Assembly: GCF_019320115.1 (NCBI RefSeq) | Contig: NC_089587.1 | Span: forward strand, 105,325,158-105,389,157 | Length of the DNA: 64,000 nt | DNA from: Miscanthus floridulus | Taxonomy: Eukaryota; Streptophyta; Magnoliopsida; Poales; Poaceae | Direction: 5' to 3' | In this document: positions 35,301 through 46,786 of the stretch, piece by piece | Layout: the number at the start of each line of letters is the position of its first letter | Position numbering within the stretch: position 1 is the first letter of the stretch | The notes under the pieces: generated by a model | What the model was told of the DNA's origin: nothing | Database searches by the model: none | Seen by the model: only the letters and a program-made list of their open reading frames with translations | Translations under genes and position numbers: made by a program

Positions 35301-37341
35301 ATATGAATTGTATATAATTTCATAAGCTTTCCAGAATGTCTTCTTGCAAGTCATTTGGATTTGTGTAACTCCAGTTATAGCTAAATCTTGTAGCTGTTGT
35401 TTGCATGTCCAGAAATTGACATATTCCAATTATAGTTGTTTGCTTGTATATTGCTAAGTGTGGCTCATACCTTTGATGATGGTTGAGTTAGAGTACCTGA
35501 GATCTTGGGAAACTTGTGTCATGCTTGGTGTTGTCATCTTCTTTGCTATCGTGGCATGATAAATTGTGCGATATTTATAGTAAGCAATGTGAAGTGCTTG
35601 TGCATGTTAACGTAACCTTGTGCTTGTCTTACTTACTGCATGCGATGCATTGTCTATTGCACTTCCATGTATTCATACACATGCATCTTGCATCTCATTT
35701 ATATGCATCTCATTTAGGTACGCTAGATGAACCACGTGAAGGATGTGATGTGGAGTCAAACCCGAAGACGGTGTTTGGTGGATCTATCCCGAAGATGGAA
35801 GGACTAAGCAAGTGCTAGGACCGGAGATGTCACCAAGTCGGTGCAAGCTAACTGAACTGACTTGTGTCGGATCCCAGGCAAGCCCCGGAGCATTTTAAGT
35901 CTCCCAGTATTTTACAAATGATTACTTAAGTACTTATGATTGATGCATTAGGTTATAAGAGTTGAATGGAACCACTTGATGCATATAAATTCCTTGTCCA
36001 GATATTACACCTTTAACCGGTATAAGTCCAGGATCGAATATATGCTTAGCCATGCTTAGACCGGTAGAAGTCGGGTGATATTCTGTCACCTATGAGATAT
36101 AGGTGAATACCGGAGCACGGTTGGCTATATTTGCTATCGTGGAAAAGAATCATGGGGTAAAAGTAAATCGAGGCCGGGCGGAGTCTATGTGTAGGTTGAC
36201 TCATGTGATTCCGTCTGTGTCGATTCAGGACCGTACCGTTGTTGGCGCTTCTGACAAGATTGAATGCATGCCTGTCACTTAGCTGGCCGGATAACTCGTT
36301 CCGACCGCGAAGCCGAGTAGCTCAACTCAGGCCGGGACCCGTTTTGTTGTGCGCTCCTTGCGTGGGGCAATCAGACTGAGCCCAAGGGCAGGCTAGGCCT
36401 GAACATCCTGGCATCTGGTGTCCCAGATTGTGCGGTGCAGTACGGACCCGCGAAATGTGTACCTGAGTTGTACCAAAGGTGACCTAAGGTGACCGTTGAT
36501 CTGGTCTGCCTGGGTTTGTGTTAGGAATAAATTCACAGCTGGTTGAAATCGATTTGAATCGCCGTCTCTCCCGGATAGTGAGAAACTTGGCTAGTCCCAA
36601 CATCGTAGTAATTGGATTATGGAATGTGATGGTTCGAATAAACATGGAATTACTATACCTGCTATGGTTACTATTGCATGCTCTAAAAAGATATACCACA
36701 TGTTTGGCACAGGATAGTTGCTAATCTAGAGATGGATAGTTCTAATTAACTTGATGACAGGATTATAATTGTATAATTGAGTTAATCGCTTTTTATGCAA
36801 AATGTTGTCAAGCTACCTCCACTTATAAAGCCTTGCATACTCCTTGGAGTCAATTTTATTTCTGGTTTATGATGGGTAAGTCTAGCAGAGTACATTCGAG
36901 TACTCAGGGTTTATCCCACCATGTTGCAGGTAAGGTTTTGACCTGCTGAGGATGGTGGCTAACCATCGGTGGGCTCGGTGACTCTATATTCACTTCTCAT
37001 CTACATGCTTTTGTCTGAGGATGTCACTTATGCTAGCAATGTATTTGGAACTCATATTAATGAAATCCTTCGAAAACAATGTTGTTTTCACTAATCGGTT
37101 TTGAAATCCAAACTTGTATTATTATTTATGAATCTATTTGTAATATTATTTCTGCTGCAACTCTACGTATGTGATGTGTATTTGCTTAATCATGCGATCT
37201 TGGTTGTGATGTTGATTTACCGAGGTCCTACGTGACACTCGGTGGACTACCGGGTTTATATAAGTGAGAGTATGCGTGTGTCAACGTGTTAAGCGGGGAC
37301 AACCATACTTGATCTTGTATAAATTGGGCGGTTCTGTCACA
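32319..37341 (+). mobile_element. Solo LTR (~5.0 kb) of a Tekay-related gypsy family, in Tat-A integrase
   Basis: Starts TGTAACACCC, ends CTGTCACA, flanked by perfect CACGC (32314-32318 and 37342-37346). It contains no gag or pol motif and no primer site, so it is a solo LTR rather than a full element. The 3' part (for example GGGTAAGTCTAGCAGAGTAC near 36875) resembles the Tekay LTR at 4066. A GC-rich island is at about 33290-33900. The middle (34000-35500) is AT-rich with many loosely repeated phrases such as AAAGTTGTA. ORFs within are not gene-like. Confidence 0.85.
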
Positions 37342-37346
37342 CACGC

Positions 37347-37822
37347 TGGCTCACTGAGCTCCCGGCCGTGCTCTGGAGCCTAAGGACAACTCCTAGCCAG
37401 GCCACCGGCTATACACCCTTCTTCATGGTCTACGGTTCCGAGTCCGTTCTTCCAATGGACCTTGACTATGGAGCGCCAACAATCAGAGCATACGACGAAC
37501 AGGGAGCCGAGGCATCCCACCAAGACACCATGGACCAGCTAGAAGAAGCCCGCAACGTCACCCTCCTCCGTTTGGTGAAGTACCAGTAGGCGTTGCGATG
37601 GTACCACAGCCGAAGGGTGCGGGGTCGAGCCTTCAACGTCAGAGACCTCGTCCTCCATCTTGTGCAGAGCAACAAGAACCACCACAAACTCTCCCCACCC
37701 TAGGAAGGGCCCTATGTCGTCGTGGAAGTACTTCGCCCAGGTGCCTACCGATTGAAAACCATCAACGGCGAGGTCCTCACCAACGCCTGGAACATTGAGC
37801 AGCTACGTTGTTTCTATCCTTA
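37347..37822 (+). pseudogene. Tat-A integrase C-terminal part
   Basis: Resumes the integrase after the solo LTR: WSLRTTPSQATGYTPFFMVY, then VLPMDLDYGAP and a C-terminal segment (FNVRDLVLHLVQ, GPYVVVEVLRPGAYRL) ending at a stop near 37822. TAG stops near 37588 and 37702 break it. No chromodomain is visible, as expected for Tat. Confidence 0.87.
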
Positions 37823-38428
37823 AAATAAGCATACACTTTTCCTCATCAGATTTTGTTATAACAAAACCCCGATCCTTAGTGACTTCCGACCCCTGCAAGT
37901 CACGAGGGGTCAGACCTCACTCGGGGGCTAGCATGTGATCATAACATGTGACATATGTAAATACAAGTATTGCGCTTGCAAAAACCTCCTGTGTTATATT
38001 TATAAACATTCTCTAAGTTTTCCATTCCTCTCATAAACGAGTCCTAAGGGCTAAGATTTTGGGAACCAATTCTGAATACGACTGGTAGGACTGCGGGACA
38101 CCCACGCCCCAGCGGCTACAACCTCTTTGCTCACCAGCTCAATCAGAATTAGTTCGCCCACGTTCCTAGTTTATTATGACTTAGACCGTGAGAGGGGTCG
38201 AAAAGCACTAAAATCTTTTCTACAAAAGGAGAAAGATAAAAAATTGCTTGCCATAAGCAAAGGATGTAAATTTGTTCATTTTTTGCACAAATTTGTCACT
38301 TACAAAGTGATTTCATTACAAAAAGGAACAATATACTTGTAAATTTAGAGGACTGTTTACTCGGGGGCTTCCCCACAAAATTATTCAGTTACAGTCTCTG
38401 CTTAACTCTACTACAAGTACTACTACGG

Positions 38429-38590
38429 TCGCCGCGCCACGCTCTCCATCGGCGACGCCTGGGACATGTACACGGGCCAGCTCGTCTACTGCGGTCGCCG
38501 CGCCACGCTCTCCATCGGTGACGCCCAGGGCGTGTACATGGGCCAGCTCGTTTACTACGGTCGCCACGCCACGCTCTCCATCGGTGACAT
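38429..38590 (+). repeat. 66 bp tandem repeat, about 2.5 copies
   Basis: Units at 38429-38494 and 38495-38560 plus a partial third copy. Each begins TCGCCGCGCCACGCTCTCCA. The length is a multiple of three and the plus frame stays open (YGRRATLSIGD per unit), so a coding origin is possible but unproven. Confidence 0.75.
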
Positions 38591-38639
38591 CCCGATACCC
38601 CGCCGCTTCGCAAGATCCTCGAAGGCGCCGCCATCTGCA

Positions 38640-38822
38640 ATGCCTCCACCGGGGCATCCGGGGACTATGCCATCATCGTCAGCCGCAACCCCGATAGCAA
38701 CACCTCTGCCAGGACGTCCGGGGACTACGCCATCGTCGTCAGCCACAACCCCGACAGCGACGTCTCTGCCAGGGCATCCAGGGACTATGCTATCATCACC
38801 AGCCACAACCCTGACAATGGCG
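38640..38822 (+). repeat. 60 bp tandem repeat, three copies
   Basis: Three adjacent units of about 60 bp, each with GGGGACTA(C/T)GCCATC or a close variant. The plus frame gives a 20-residue Pro/Ser/Thr-rich repeat (PGHPGTMPSSSAATPIAT). The minus frame is also open (GDDSIVPGCPGRDVAVG). Which strand, if any, is coding cannot be told. Confidence 0.72.
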
Positions 38823-41033
38823 TAAGGGTAGGAAACGCCTCCCGCCAAAGGAGGAGCACAGCAGACGACGGCGCGGTCGACGACGTACGACGCCCACCGG
38901 CGCCTCTTCTCCTTCGGCAGCAGCGACTCCTCAGCAAGGGCGGCACGCACCATCTCATCTACGCTGGATAACCTCCGGCTCAACATCACGCTTCAGATTC
39001 ATGAGCGAATCTGTGAGTTTTCTCTCTCTCTGGCATTACTCTTCCTCACTCAAGAATCACCGCGACGCACGGACGCATTTGGTGGAAAGGAAGAGGAAGG
39101 AGAAGGAGAAGTAGCGGCTCAGAGGCAGAAGAGGAGGTGGGATGAGAACTCCCCTCCCCCCCTATTTAAAGAGGAGGCGCTGTAGCTAAGGAAAGGCGAA
39201 AGGTTGGACGAAAAACCCTCTCCCTTCCCCTCTTTAAATACGGAATCAATGCTGATTGATACCTGAGGGGACACGCTGAAACTGACGGGACGCACCCCAG
39301 TTGACGAGGCGTCCCCCCTCGGTCAAACTGAACACAGCCTAGGTATGGCCTGCCACTGACCCGCTCCAGACGCGGCAATTAAGGCACCCACATAGGCAGA
39401 CAACCCTTCGCCTCCCCATGCAGGACCACGGGACGATCCGAAGACAGGACCTTTTGGGATCTCTTGGGCCGGCCATTCGGCCCAGAAGAGACAGCGAATG
39501 AACGTCTAAAGAAATATAAGCATCTCAGCCTTCTTACTTTATGCGTTAAAATCCATTCTCGAGCTTCTGACCCCGTCAAACGGCGAGAACACGAACATCA
39601 CTCGGGGGCTGCCGAGGATGTCTACCAATCTAGACATCCTCCTCACCTGACCCCCTCCATACGCTTGAAACTAAGGACGTGAAATACGGGCATAAAACTT
39701 TGAGTAAAACTGGACAAACTAGCAGACCCTACGCCTCGGTAGCTATGGTGTTTCTGTTCGCTAGAAAAATCATGCTCAACGCCCCTCGCGTCTCCAGCTT
39801 CGACATCTGCCTTCTCAAGAAGGGTTCGGAGGGGTCCACCTACAGAATCTCCCCCAAAGGAGAAGCTATCAGGTTGCCCAAGTTAATTAAACGGCTCGAA
39901 CCGCCACCGAGATACGAAAAACAAAGAATAGCGATTCTTATGTAGGTTACTCCAACCTCATCGCAAACATCAGAGTCCGAACCCCGCACAGACACATCTG
40001 GTAGGAGCTTTTCATCACTCATACCGCCAAGGTAACGTTACCGACCCCGCCTTCATTTCGATTATATTATACATATGCAAAACATCCCAATGCTTCGTGT
40101 TGCATCACGAAATGACCATCGCCTCATTCGATATAGGCGACCACAGGCCGAGGTTCGAAGGTCGGCCCATGAAGGGCTCAAGGCCGCCTCATGCCGAACA
40201 GAGCCAGGGAGAAATAACCGAGACAAGCCCCAGCGGCCTTGCCCGACCCCGCTTAGAAGTGGACAGGGATGTCTCGCCCTTTTCTCGTTCGATTCTAACC
40301 CCGAGCCAAACCCACAGAATCTCTATCGAGGAGAGGCCATCGGGCCGCCTGAGCCTATCAAACGGCTCGGGCATCTTCTGGGAGGCGGGTCAAGAAGTTG
40401 TGGAGTGCCACCAGAGGGCTCTGCCGACCCCATCAGCAAATGATGGACCCAGATTCCACACAAATGTACCCGTTAGTGAGCTCGTTGAGCGTGATACTCG
40501 AGCCGTCGAGGCAAGTGTCGTTTACTCAGCCCCTCCGATTGCGAAAATCGAGGACGAGGTAACACGCAAATTATGGCTGACCCCTATCAGACCCTGACAA
40601 GGCCTAGGGGCTCAAGCCAATCAATACAGGAACATAGGTTCAAAGGCCCCGCCTTGCCGAGCCCATAGAATCCCCAGTTGGGGATTTCTGTTGGAAGACA
40701 GGGCAGGGAATATTGCAATGTCATCCAAGGACTTTGTCGACACTGTCACCAAAACCACAGATCCGATCTCCAGTAACCCCCAACCCCAGCAAATGCAGGG
40801 GGTCAGACCTTACTCGGGGGCTAGTTAAGGTACGGCTACCTCCTTTCTTTCTTTCAAAACAGTCTCCTCGCATCAAGACCAGCGGCATAATTCGGGGGAA
40901 CAGATTGGTAAGAACGCAAAAAATCAAACAAAACGAAATTACGACGCAAAATCACGAAACCACGTCCAGACTGAAAAATACCGACACTTGTCCACATATT
41001 ACATATAAGTTGTTTTCAAAATTGTTCGACTAA

Positions 41034-44000
41034 CTACTCCCACGAAGGGAGAACCATCTCTTTTAGACTATCCGCCAGGTTTTTCGCAAGGGGAGCAACC
41101 ATCTTCTCCATTTCCTCCAGCTCATCATCCTCGTAGGTGGATGGGAAGCCTTCGCTCATCACCTTCAGGTTGATTTCCTTCTCGTAATGAGCATGGGCGA
41201 CGGTGAAGGCCTAGGTGATCCCGGTGTGAAAGGCACTCTCCTCAAGCTGGCCCACCCGAGCCATGATACCTGCGGCACGAGCCGCGAGCGGGCTGGTCTC
41301 CACCGGCTCCATCACCTTTAGGGCATTAAGGACCACCCCGACCGCAGCTTGTAGAAGATCGTGCTCATCACTCTCAACCTGAAGGGCCCTTCATGCATAG
41401 GCAGCCTCTTTTTCCAGCATGACGGAGACGTTTTCGGCGCTCAACCTTTGGCTCACTACATCACTGAGCTCCGCCCAGAGAGAGCGGACCACCTCGATGT
41501 CCTCATCCACCTTCTGCTGAAGGGCCATGGCCCTACCCTTGGCCTTCCGCCGGAGGTCCCGCTCCATCTCTAGCTCCTTCAGGACTTCGCCGGCCATCTC
41601 ATTAGCCGTGACATTCCTCTGCAGCAGCTCGTCTCGCTCCTTTTGGAGCCTGGCGATCTCCTCCCCATCCAGCTTGGACCTCGCCAACAAATCCTCAAAC
41701 ATCCCGTGGGCCTCCTTCGCGTCTTGACGCGCCTAGGCCTCCCACTCCTGGGCAGTAGCAAGCTATGCAGCCATGTCTGCTCGTAGCCAGGCCTCCTCGG
41801 AGAGGCGATCCCACTCCGCCTTCTGCTCGTGGAGGAATCGGGATTTATTCCGGCTATGAGCAACAAGAACCTGAAGAAGACTGGAATCAGAAATGCGAAA
41901 ACACAAAAACATGCGGAGAAAGAAGAAAATCAAGCAAATACCTAGGTAGTAGGAACGATAATTTCACGCAGGGCTCCTCTGGCCTGGTCTAGGGCCTCCA
42001 GCATGGTTGAAATTCTGATGTCAAGACCCTCCCACTCCATGCTCTCGGAATGATCATCGAGCGAGAACAGAGCTGACGTCGGGTCCTAGGCGGCCATCCA
42101 CTGAAGCGGCGGCTCCCCCCGCATGGGGGAGCGGCTTCCTCTCGACAAAGGGGCCGGGGGCGGCTCCCTCCTGACCCTGTGCGGCACCACCACCGCACTC
42201 GAGGACCCTTTGGCTAGACCCTCCTCTGTCTAGGCCGCTTCGAGCGCCATGGGCGGATCCACCTGGGCCCCTGGTGGCATGGATTGCACTACGCCCACGA
42301 GCGCCACCACGACCGTGCCCAGCTGATCCTGGCTTGGCGTGGTCACGACCACCTCCACCGGCGGTATGCGGCCCCCGGTCGGCTGTTCCACGTCCGCCAT
42401 GGAGGAGGCTGCCCGCTCAGTAACCTCCGTGGGCGTGGGCGCCACCACGGACGCCGTCGGGTCGGCCAACACGGCCCCAACATCGGCACCACTCCTGCCA
42501 AAAACGGGGGTGACACCAGGCGACGCCATCTATCCCACTTGAATGGCGAGGCTCTTCTTGGGCGCCAGCCCCAGGGGGTGACCCGTCCGCAAGAGCCTAC
42601 ACAAAGGTAATAACCATTAAGTCAAAATAGAAATGGAAGAAGGATGAAAAAAGGGGAATCAGCAGCTTACGTTGACGTCCTCGGCCGGTGGAAGCGTTTT
42701 GGGGATGGACCCCCAGATCCCTGCCCCGACTCATCTGGGCGGGACCGTTTCGAGCCTACCCCCTGCTCTGGGGCAGGGGGGCTCACCTCGTGGGGCGCGG
42801 CGCTAGAGCAGCTCCTCTCCATCGTCTCATGGGGCACGGCACCAGAGCCACTCCCCTCCCTCATCGCTTCAGGGTCAGAAGCGGCAGGCCTGCTTTCCTC
42901 CATCCACTGGTCCTCGGCCGGCATGCCGTGCGAAGTGGCGGACTCGCCGGCCTCCACCAACCTCACCGATTCACTTCCCTCCGCGTGGAACAGGAAGGGA
43001 CCCTGCATGGACGGGTAGCCACTTGTCAATGTGTCCTCATCCTCCAGGACATCCCAATCCACACCGACGGCTACCTCATCGTCATCGTCATCATCATCAT
43101 CATCATCCTCACTACTCACGTCCTCCCCTCGATCCTGTGCCTCCTGCTTCAGTTGTTTCGCCTTCTTCATCTCCTCCCTTGCTTTCTTGTCCTGCTCGGC
43201 CGCGAGTTGATTCGCCGCCGCCACGGCCTTGTCCTTGGGTAGCAGAACCGGACTGTCCTTGAAGACTAGCCCCCTTAGCTGGTTCCAATGCCACGAAGGT
43301 GAGTATCAAAAAATAGAGATTCAGAAAAAAGAAAAGAGCACGAGAGAAGAAGGCTTACGAATTCAAAGAACCCAGGCTCCGACTGCATTGGGGGATGTCT
43401 GGGCACCGGATACACAATGTCGAGGACCCTGCCTACGGAATCCTTCGTCGGCTCCGTCGCCTCCTTAATGCGCTACGCCACTTCCGAGTAAGGGAGCGCC
43501 TCATCAACGAGCACTGTCCCCTCGAACGACATCCTGGGCATCATCCGATGTAGGGGAAGCACGTGCGCCATCAGTGGCGCCACCCTCCTCGCCTGATAGG
43601 CGCCGATAATCCCCGTCCCCTTTACACCCTGATCCTTTAGGGCTTAGAGGGCAGAGAGAAGATCGGAGAGGTGTTTCTTGTCTTTGGACTGGACGCCCCA
43701 GCTCCACGACTCCGGAGCATCTACAATAAGGCGTCCAGTGTACCTCGGTAGGGTGGCACTCACATCATCCCTAACATAAAACCACTGTGAGTGCCATCCC
43801 TTGTTGGATGTCGCCAAATGCATGTATGGGTAACCCCTCGACCGGGTATGGCGCAGATGAATGCTGGCATATCCCATCGGCGCGTTCACATCTTTCCCCC
43901 CAATCTTCCTCTTCGACAAACTAATGTTAAAGAAATATTGCCACAGATCAAAATGGGGATCGATCCCTAGGAAACCCTCGCACAGGGCAACGAACGCTGC

Positions 44001-44318
44001 CATGTGTTGAATCCCATTAGGAGTTAGATGCTGCAGCTCCACCTCGTAATAATCCAGCAGCCCCCGAAGGAATCTATGCGTGGGTACTGCGAATCCCCGT
44101 TCATGAAAGATGGCAAAAGAGACAACATACCCTTCGGGTGGCACCGGCTCACCCTCGTCGCCAGGTAGCAGCCACTCCTGGACGGCGGATAGTGGGCGGA
44201 GAAGGCCACGGCAGACGAGGCCCTCCAAACGTCGTGAGGTGATGCTAGATCTGCCCCACAACTCCATTAAAGCAATGAGGGAGGAGGGCAGGCGTGAGCT
44301 TGACGGCGGCTGCAACAC
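41034..44318 (-). pseudogene. Tat-A antisense gene (plant gypsy 'putative transposon' type), multi-exon, broken
   Basis: Runs opposite to gag-pol, downstream of it. The first block (44318 to about 43360) contains PEGYVVSFAIFHERGFAVPT, LQHLTPNGIQHMAAFVALCE and WHSQWFYVRDDV, the pattern I associate with the 'putative gypsy type transposon' family (Pfam PF04195, from memory). It ends at a GTAAGC donor near 43358. Next block about 43280-42660: Lys/Glu-rich, a run of ten Asp near 43086-43120, and a basic KRSRP...PKRFHRPR stretch resembling a nuclear signal. Further blocks: about 42610-41960, then a coiled coil at 41866-41391 (ARLQKERDELLQRNVTANEM) and an end at 41034 (LPSWE then stop). Exon limits are inferred. 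TAA at 43644 and several TAGs disable it. Such antisense ORFs are known in Tat elements. Confidence 0.72.
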
Positions 44319-44437
44319 GAGCGCAAGCTAGTGGATGGTGGCGATACGGGCGCAGGAGGCTAGGGCGATTGGCGGTGGATGTTTCAGAATGCAAAGGCAG
44401 GGGAGCGAAATACGAAACCTTGGGGGCAAACCCCATG

Positions 44438-44445
44438 GTTTTATA
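44438..44445 (-). promoter_or_regulatory. TATA box of the Tat-A antisense gene
   Basis: The minus strand reads TATAAAAC, 120 bp upstream of the first codon of the open frame (44318). A TATA-like element sits at nearly the same distance before the Tat-D antisense gene. Suggestive, not proven. Confidence 0.5.
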
Positions 44446-45003
44446 GGGGGCAACGGACGCGAGAAGGGCAACCGTCTACCTCGATCTCCAGGCCTGCCAC
44501 GTGTGCCACCACGTCACGTCATGGGACACACGCCCGTAGTCCCTATCCTCTCACCCCAAAAATCACGGTGGACGGTTCACCTTCCCTAGGCGAATCTAGA
44601 CTCTCTACCCACCTGGGAAACACAAGACACAAAGGCTCTTTTTTCTCTTTGGCCCACCTAGGGCCCAGAAGCTCGGTGGCTGGCCCAACTAAGGAAGGGT
44701 CCGCGAACGATCCGAAATCAAGGGCACAAGCACCAGTTAGGTCAGCCCTGAATGAGTTCCCCACGAACAGGATGCCACGACCCGCTCGGAAAAACATCCA
44801 GTTGACAAAAAACTAAGTCCTTCAGCCTTACCCGCGAAGGGATCGATACAACCCCCGGGCGACTCTACTTGAATCACCCGGGGGCTCAGGGGCTACACCC
44901 ATCGGGTGCGCTCACCCGCACCCTCTGGCAAAGTAACTTTGATGAAGTCAAAAAACACCCTCCAAGCGATTCTGCTCAAATCACCTAGAGGCTCAGGGGC
45001 TAC
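44446..45003 (+). other. Tat-A 3' untranslated end with polypurine-like tract
   Basis: No gene. It ends in AGAGGCTCAGGGGCTAC directly before the 3' LTR, a G/A-rich tract in the polypurine position. A near copy, CCCGGGGGCTCAGGGGCTAC, lies at about 44878-44897. Confidence 0.55.
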
Positions 45004-46478
45004 TATCAGGGACCTAATACCAGGGTACCCCAGAAGGTGGAACCAATAACCACCGAACGTTAAAAACTTCTGGACACATAAGAGCACTGTTTCATCCCTT
45101 GTTCGAATAACAGGAGTTTGGTTCCGCCTCGCCCGACGCCTTTTGAAATAGCTCTGCCTCGCCCGAGGGCTCAGGGTTAGTCTCCATCTCGCCCGATGCC
45201 TTTGGGGTGGGCTTGGTCTCGCCTGAGGGCCGAGGGATAGACTCCGTCTTGCCCGACGCCTTTGGGTAGCTCTGCCTTGCCCGAGGGCTCAGGGCTAATC
45301 TCCGTCTCGCCCAACGCCTTTAGGGCGAGCTCTGTCTCACCCGAGGGCTGAGGGATAGATTTCGCCTCGCCCGACCCCGGAGGGGCAGGGTCAGTTTTGC
45401 CCAAGAGATAGGGATTGGTCTCCATTTCGCCCGACAGCAAGGAATGAGCCCCACCCTGCTTCACATCTAAAGACTAGATTCATCTTACCTAACAACTTTT
45501 CCCCATTCCCTCAAGATGATAGGTACAAGGCGAGACAAGACATTCGGGTCAACCATGGCTCCAAGGACCATACCCTGTGCCCTGGCAGGAAAAGTACTGC
45601 CAGGGGATGATGAGACAGGTGCTTTAGACCCTTCCGGGCACCGTAGAGCCCAAAAGGTTATACAGATGCGTGCTCCTCGCCCTATAGAGTTGTAGGCGCC
45701 GCCTTCAGCCCTGGGACACAGAACCCGATGAAGATATACGACAACCACTATGCTCTAGAGAAGGATTTGCTATCTCCACAAACAACAGATATTCCGTCAC
45801 CATGCTATGGACCCGAGGGAGCGACGCCCGCTTCCTGACCCCTCAGGTCTACCAAGTCAGAAGGCCTTGACCACGGTGTTACGCCAGACCCCGACCCCTC
45901 GTCCCTCCGACAAAGACTCACAGAAACCAGAAGGCGTGCGGAGCAAGGCCGGGAGAGGCTAATAAGTCAAAACCACTATACTACAGCCCATACCCTGCGT
46001 AGGGCAGCGTTCTATAGTCAACCTGACATTCTACAGAGACATCGATAGTATTGTAGGCACTTATCTTCCTTCACACTCATCAGGATGAAAAACGAAGCCA
46101 GGTAGACATGAGCCACAAGATTAGGCAAAGCCCTCATCCTTGTAAAGCCAGCCCCTTCATCTATAAAAGGGGATGCGCTTCTCCCATCAAGGGGAGGAAC
46201 TTTGGACAAAACGAGACAACACATACACAGTCAAGCTGCCACGAAGCTCTTGACCTCATTTCAATCCTTCCGTCAGAGACTTGGGACCCATCCCTCTCTC
46301 GATCATTTGTACCCCCTACTACAAACCATTCTCGGTGCTAATAACATGAGCAGCAACAAACTAGACGTAGGGACATTCGGCCCGAACCAGTATAAATCTT
46401 GTGTCCTTTAGTGCACCATCCGAGCCTAACGCGCACTACCATAAATTTACTTGCCGGTGCTTGTACGAAACACCGACA
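45004..46478 (+). repeat. Tat-A 3' LTR
   Basis: Same length (1475 bp) as the 5' LTR. Starts TATCAGGG, the TG end decayed to TA, and ends ACCGACA followed by CCAAC. The internal tandem repeat is at about 45119-45455. Confidence 0.9.
46162..46169 (+). promoter_or_regulatory. LTR TATA box (Tat-A 3' LTR)
   Basis: TATAAAAG at the position equivalent to 25788 in the other LTR. Confidence 0.6.
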
Positions 46479-46786
46479 CCAACGGCATCATGCACCATGT
46501 TTTTTGGCAAGAGACCATCGGTGTTGCTGTCGAAGACGTCATTGTTGTTGACCGCCACCGATGTTTCCAACTTAGTAACCTTGTCAGTTAGCATGGAAAT
46601 TCGTTTGTCCAATCTCTCCATGTTGTTGACAATGTTGAGTTCAATGAGTGCATCAGTGATGGCCTTCCTAATGGCCTCATTCATCCTTTTTTGGGCATCC
46701 TCTAAAATAGCTTGTAGTTGCTCTTGGTTGACACACTCGCTGAAACTCTTAGGATTGTTATCTCCAGTTTGATCACCTCCTGCCAT
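46479..46786 (-). pseudogene. CRM-like gag, N-terminal part
   Basis: Starts at ATG 46786 (MAGGDQTGDNNPKSFSECVN). A helical, charged segment with heptad-like spacing (MERLDKRISMLTDKVTKLE) follows, and the frame is cut at CCAAC (46479-46483), where Tat-A inserted. It resumes at 24629. The authentic copy is this one; 26105-26412 is the duplicate. Confidence 0.82.

Larger units (their letters stand above)
37823..41033. other. Tat-A region between pol and the antisense gene
   Basis: Mostly non-coding. It holds two small tandem arrays (38429-38590 and 38640-38822, listed separately) and several copies of an ACTCGGGGGCT phrase (near 37919, 38360, 39600 and 40814). Two copies are embedded in a longer direct repeat, GGGGTCAGACCTCACTCGGG at about 37906 and its near match at about 40800. 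ORFs such as 39679-39945 and 40097-40597 have no recognisable domain. Confidence 0.55.
24630..46478 (+). mobile_element. Tat-lineage Ty3/gypsy element Tat-A, full span with anomalous 5' junction
   Basis: Plus-strand element with 1475 bp LTRs at 24630-26104 and 45004-46478, flanked by CCAAC at 24625-24629 and 46479-46483, inserted in the CRM-like gag. Internal order: primer site, gag, protease, RT, RNase H, a second RNase H, integrase (split by a solo LTR), then 7 kb with an antisense gene and the 3' LTR. The second RNase H and downstream antisense gene are Tat hallmarks. Between the 5' LTR and the primer site there are 680 extra bp (26105-26784), made of CRM-like gag sequence plus a second copy of the last ~67 bp of the LTR. 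The 3' LTR starts TA instead of TG. Confidence 0.88.

Noticed and set aside
40097..40597. 166-residue plus-strand ORF in the Tat-A 3' region
   Set aside because: No recognisable domain, overlaps another open frame, odd composition; likely chance.
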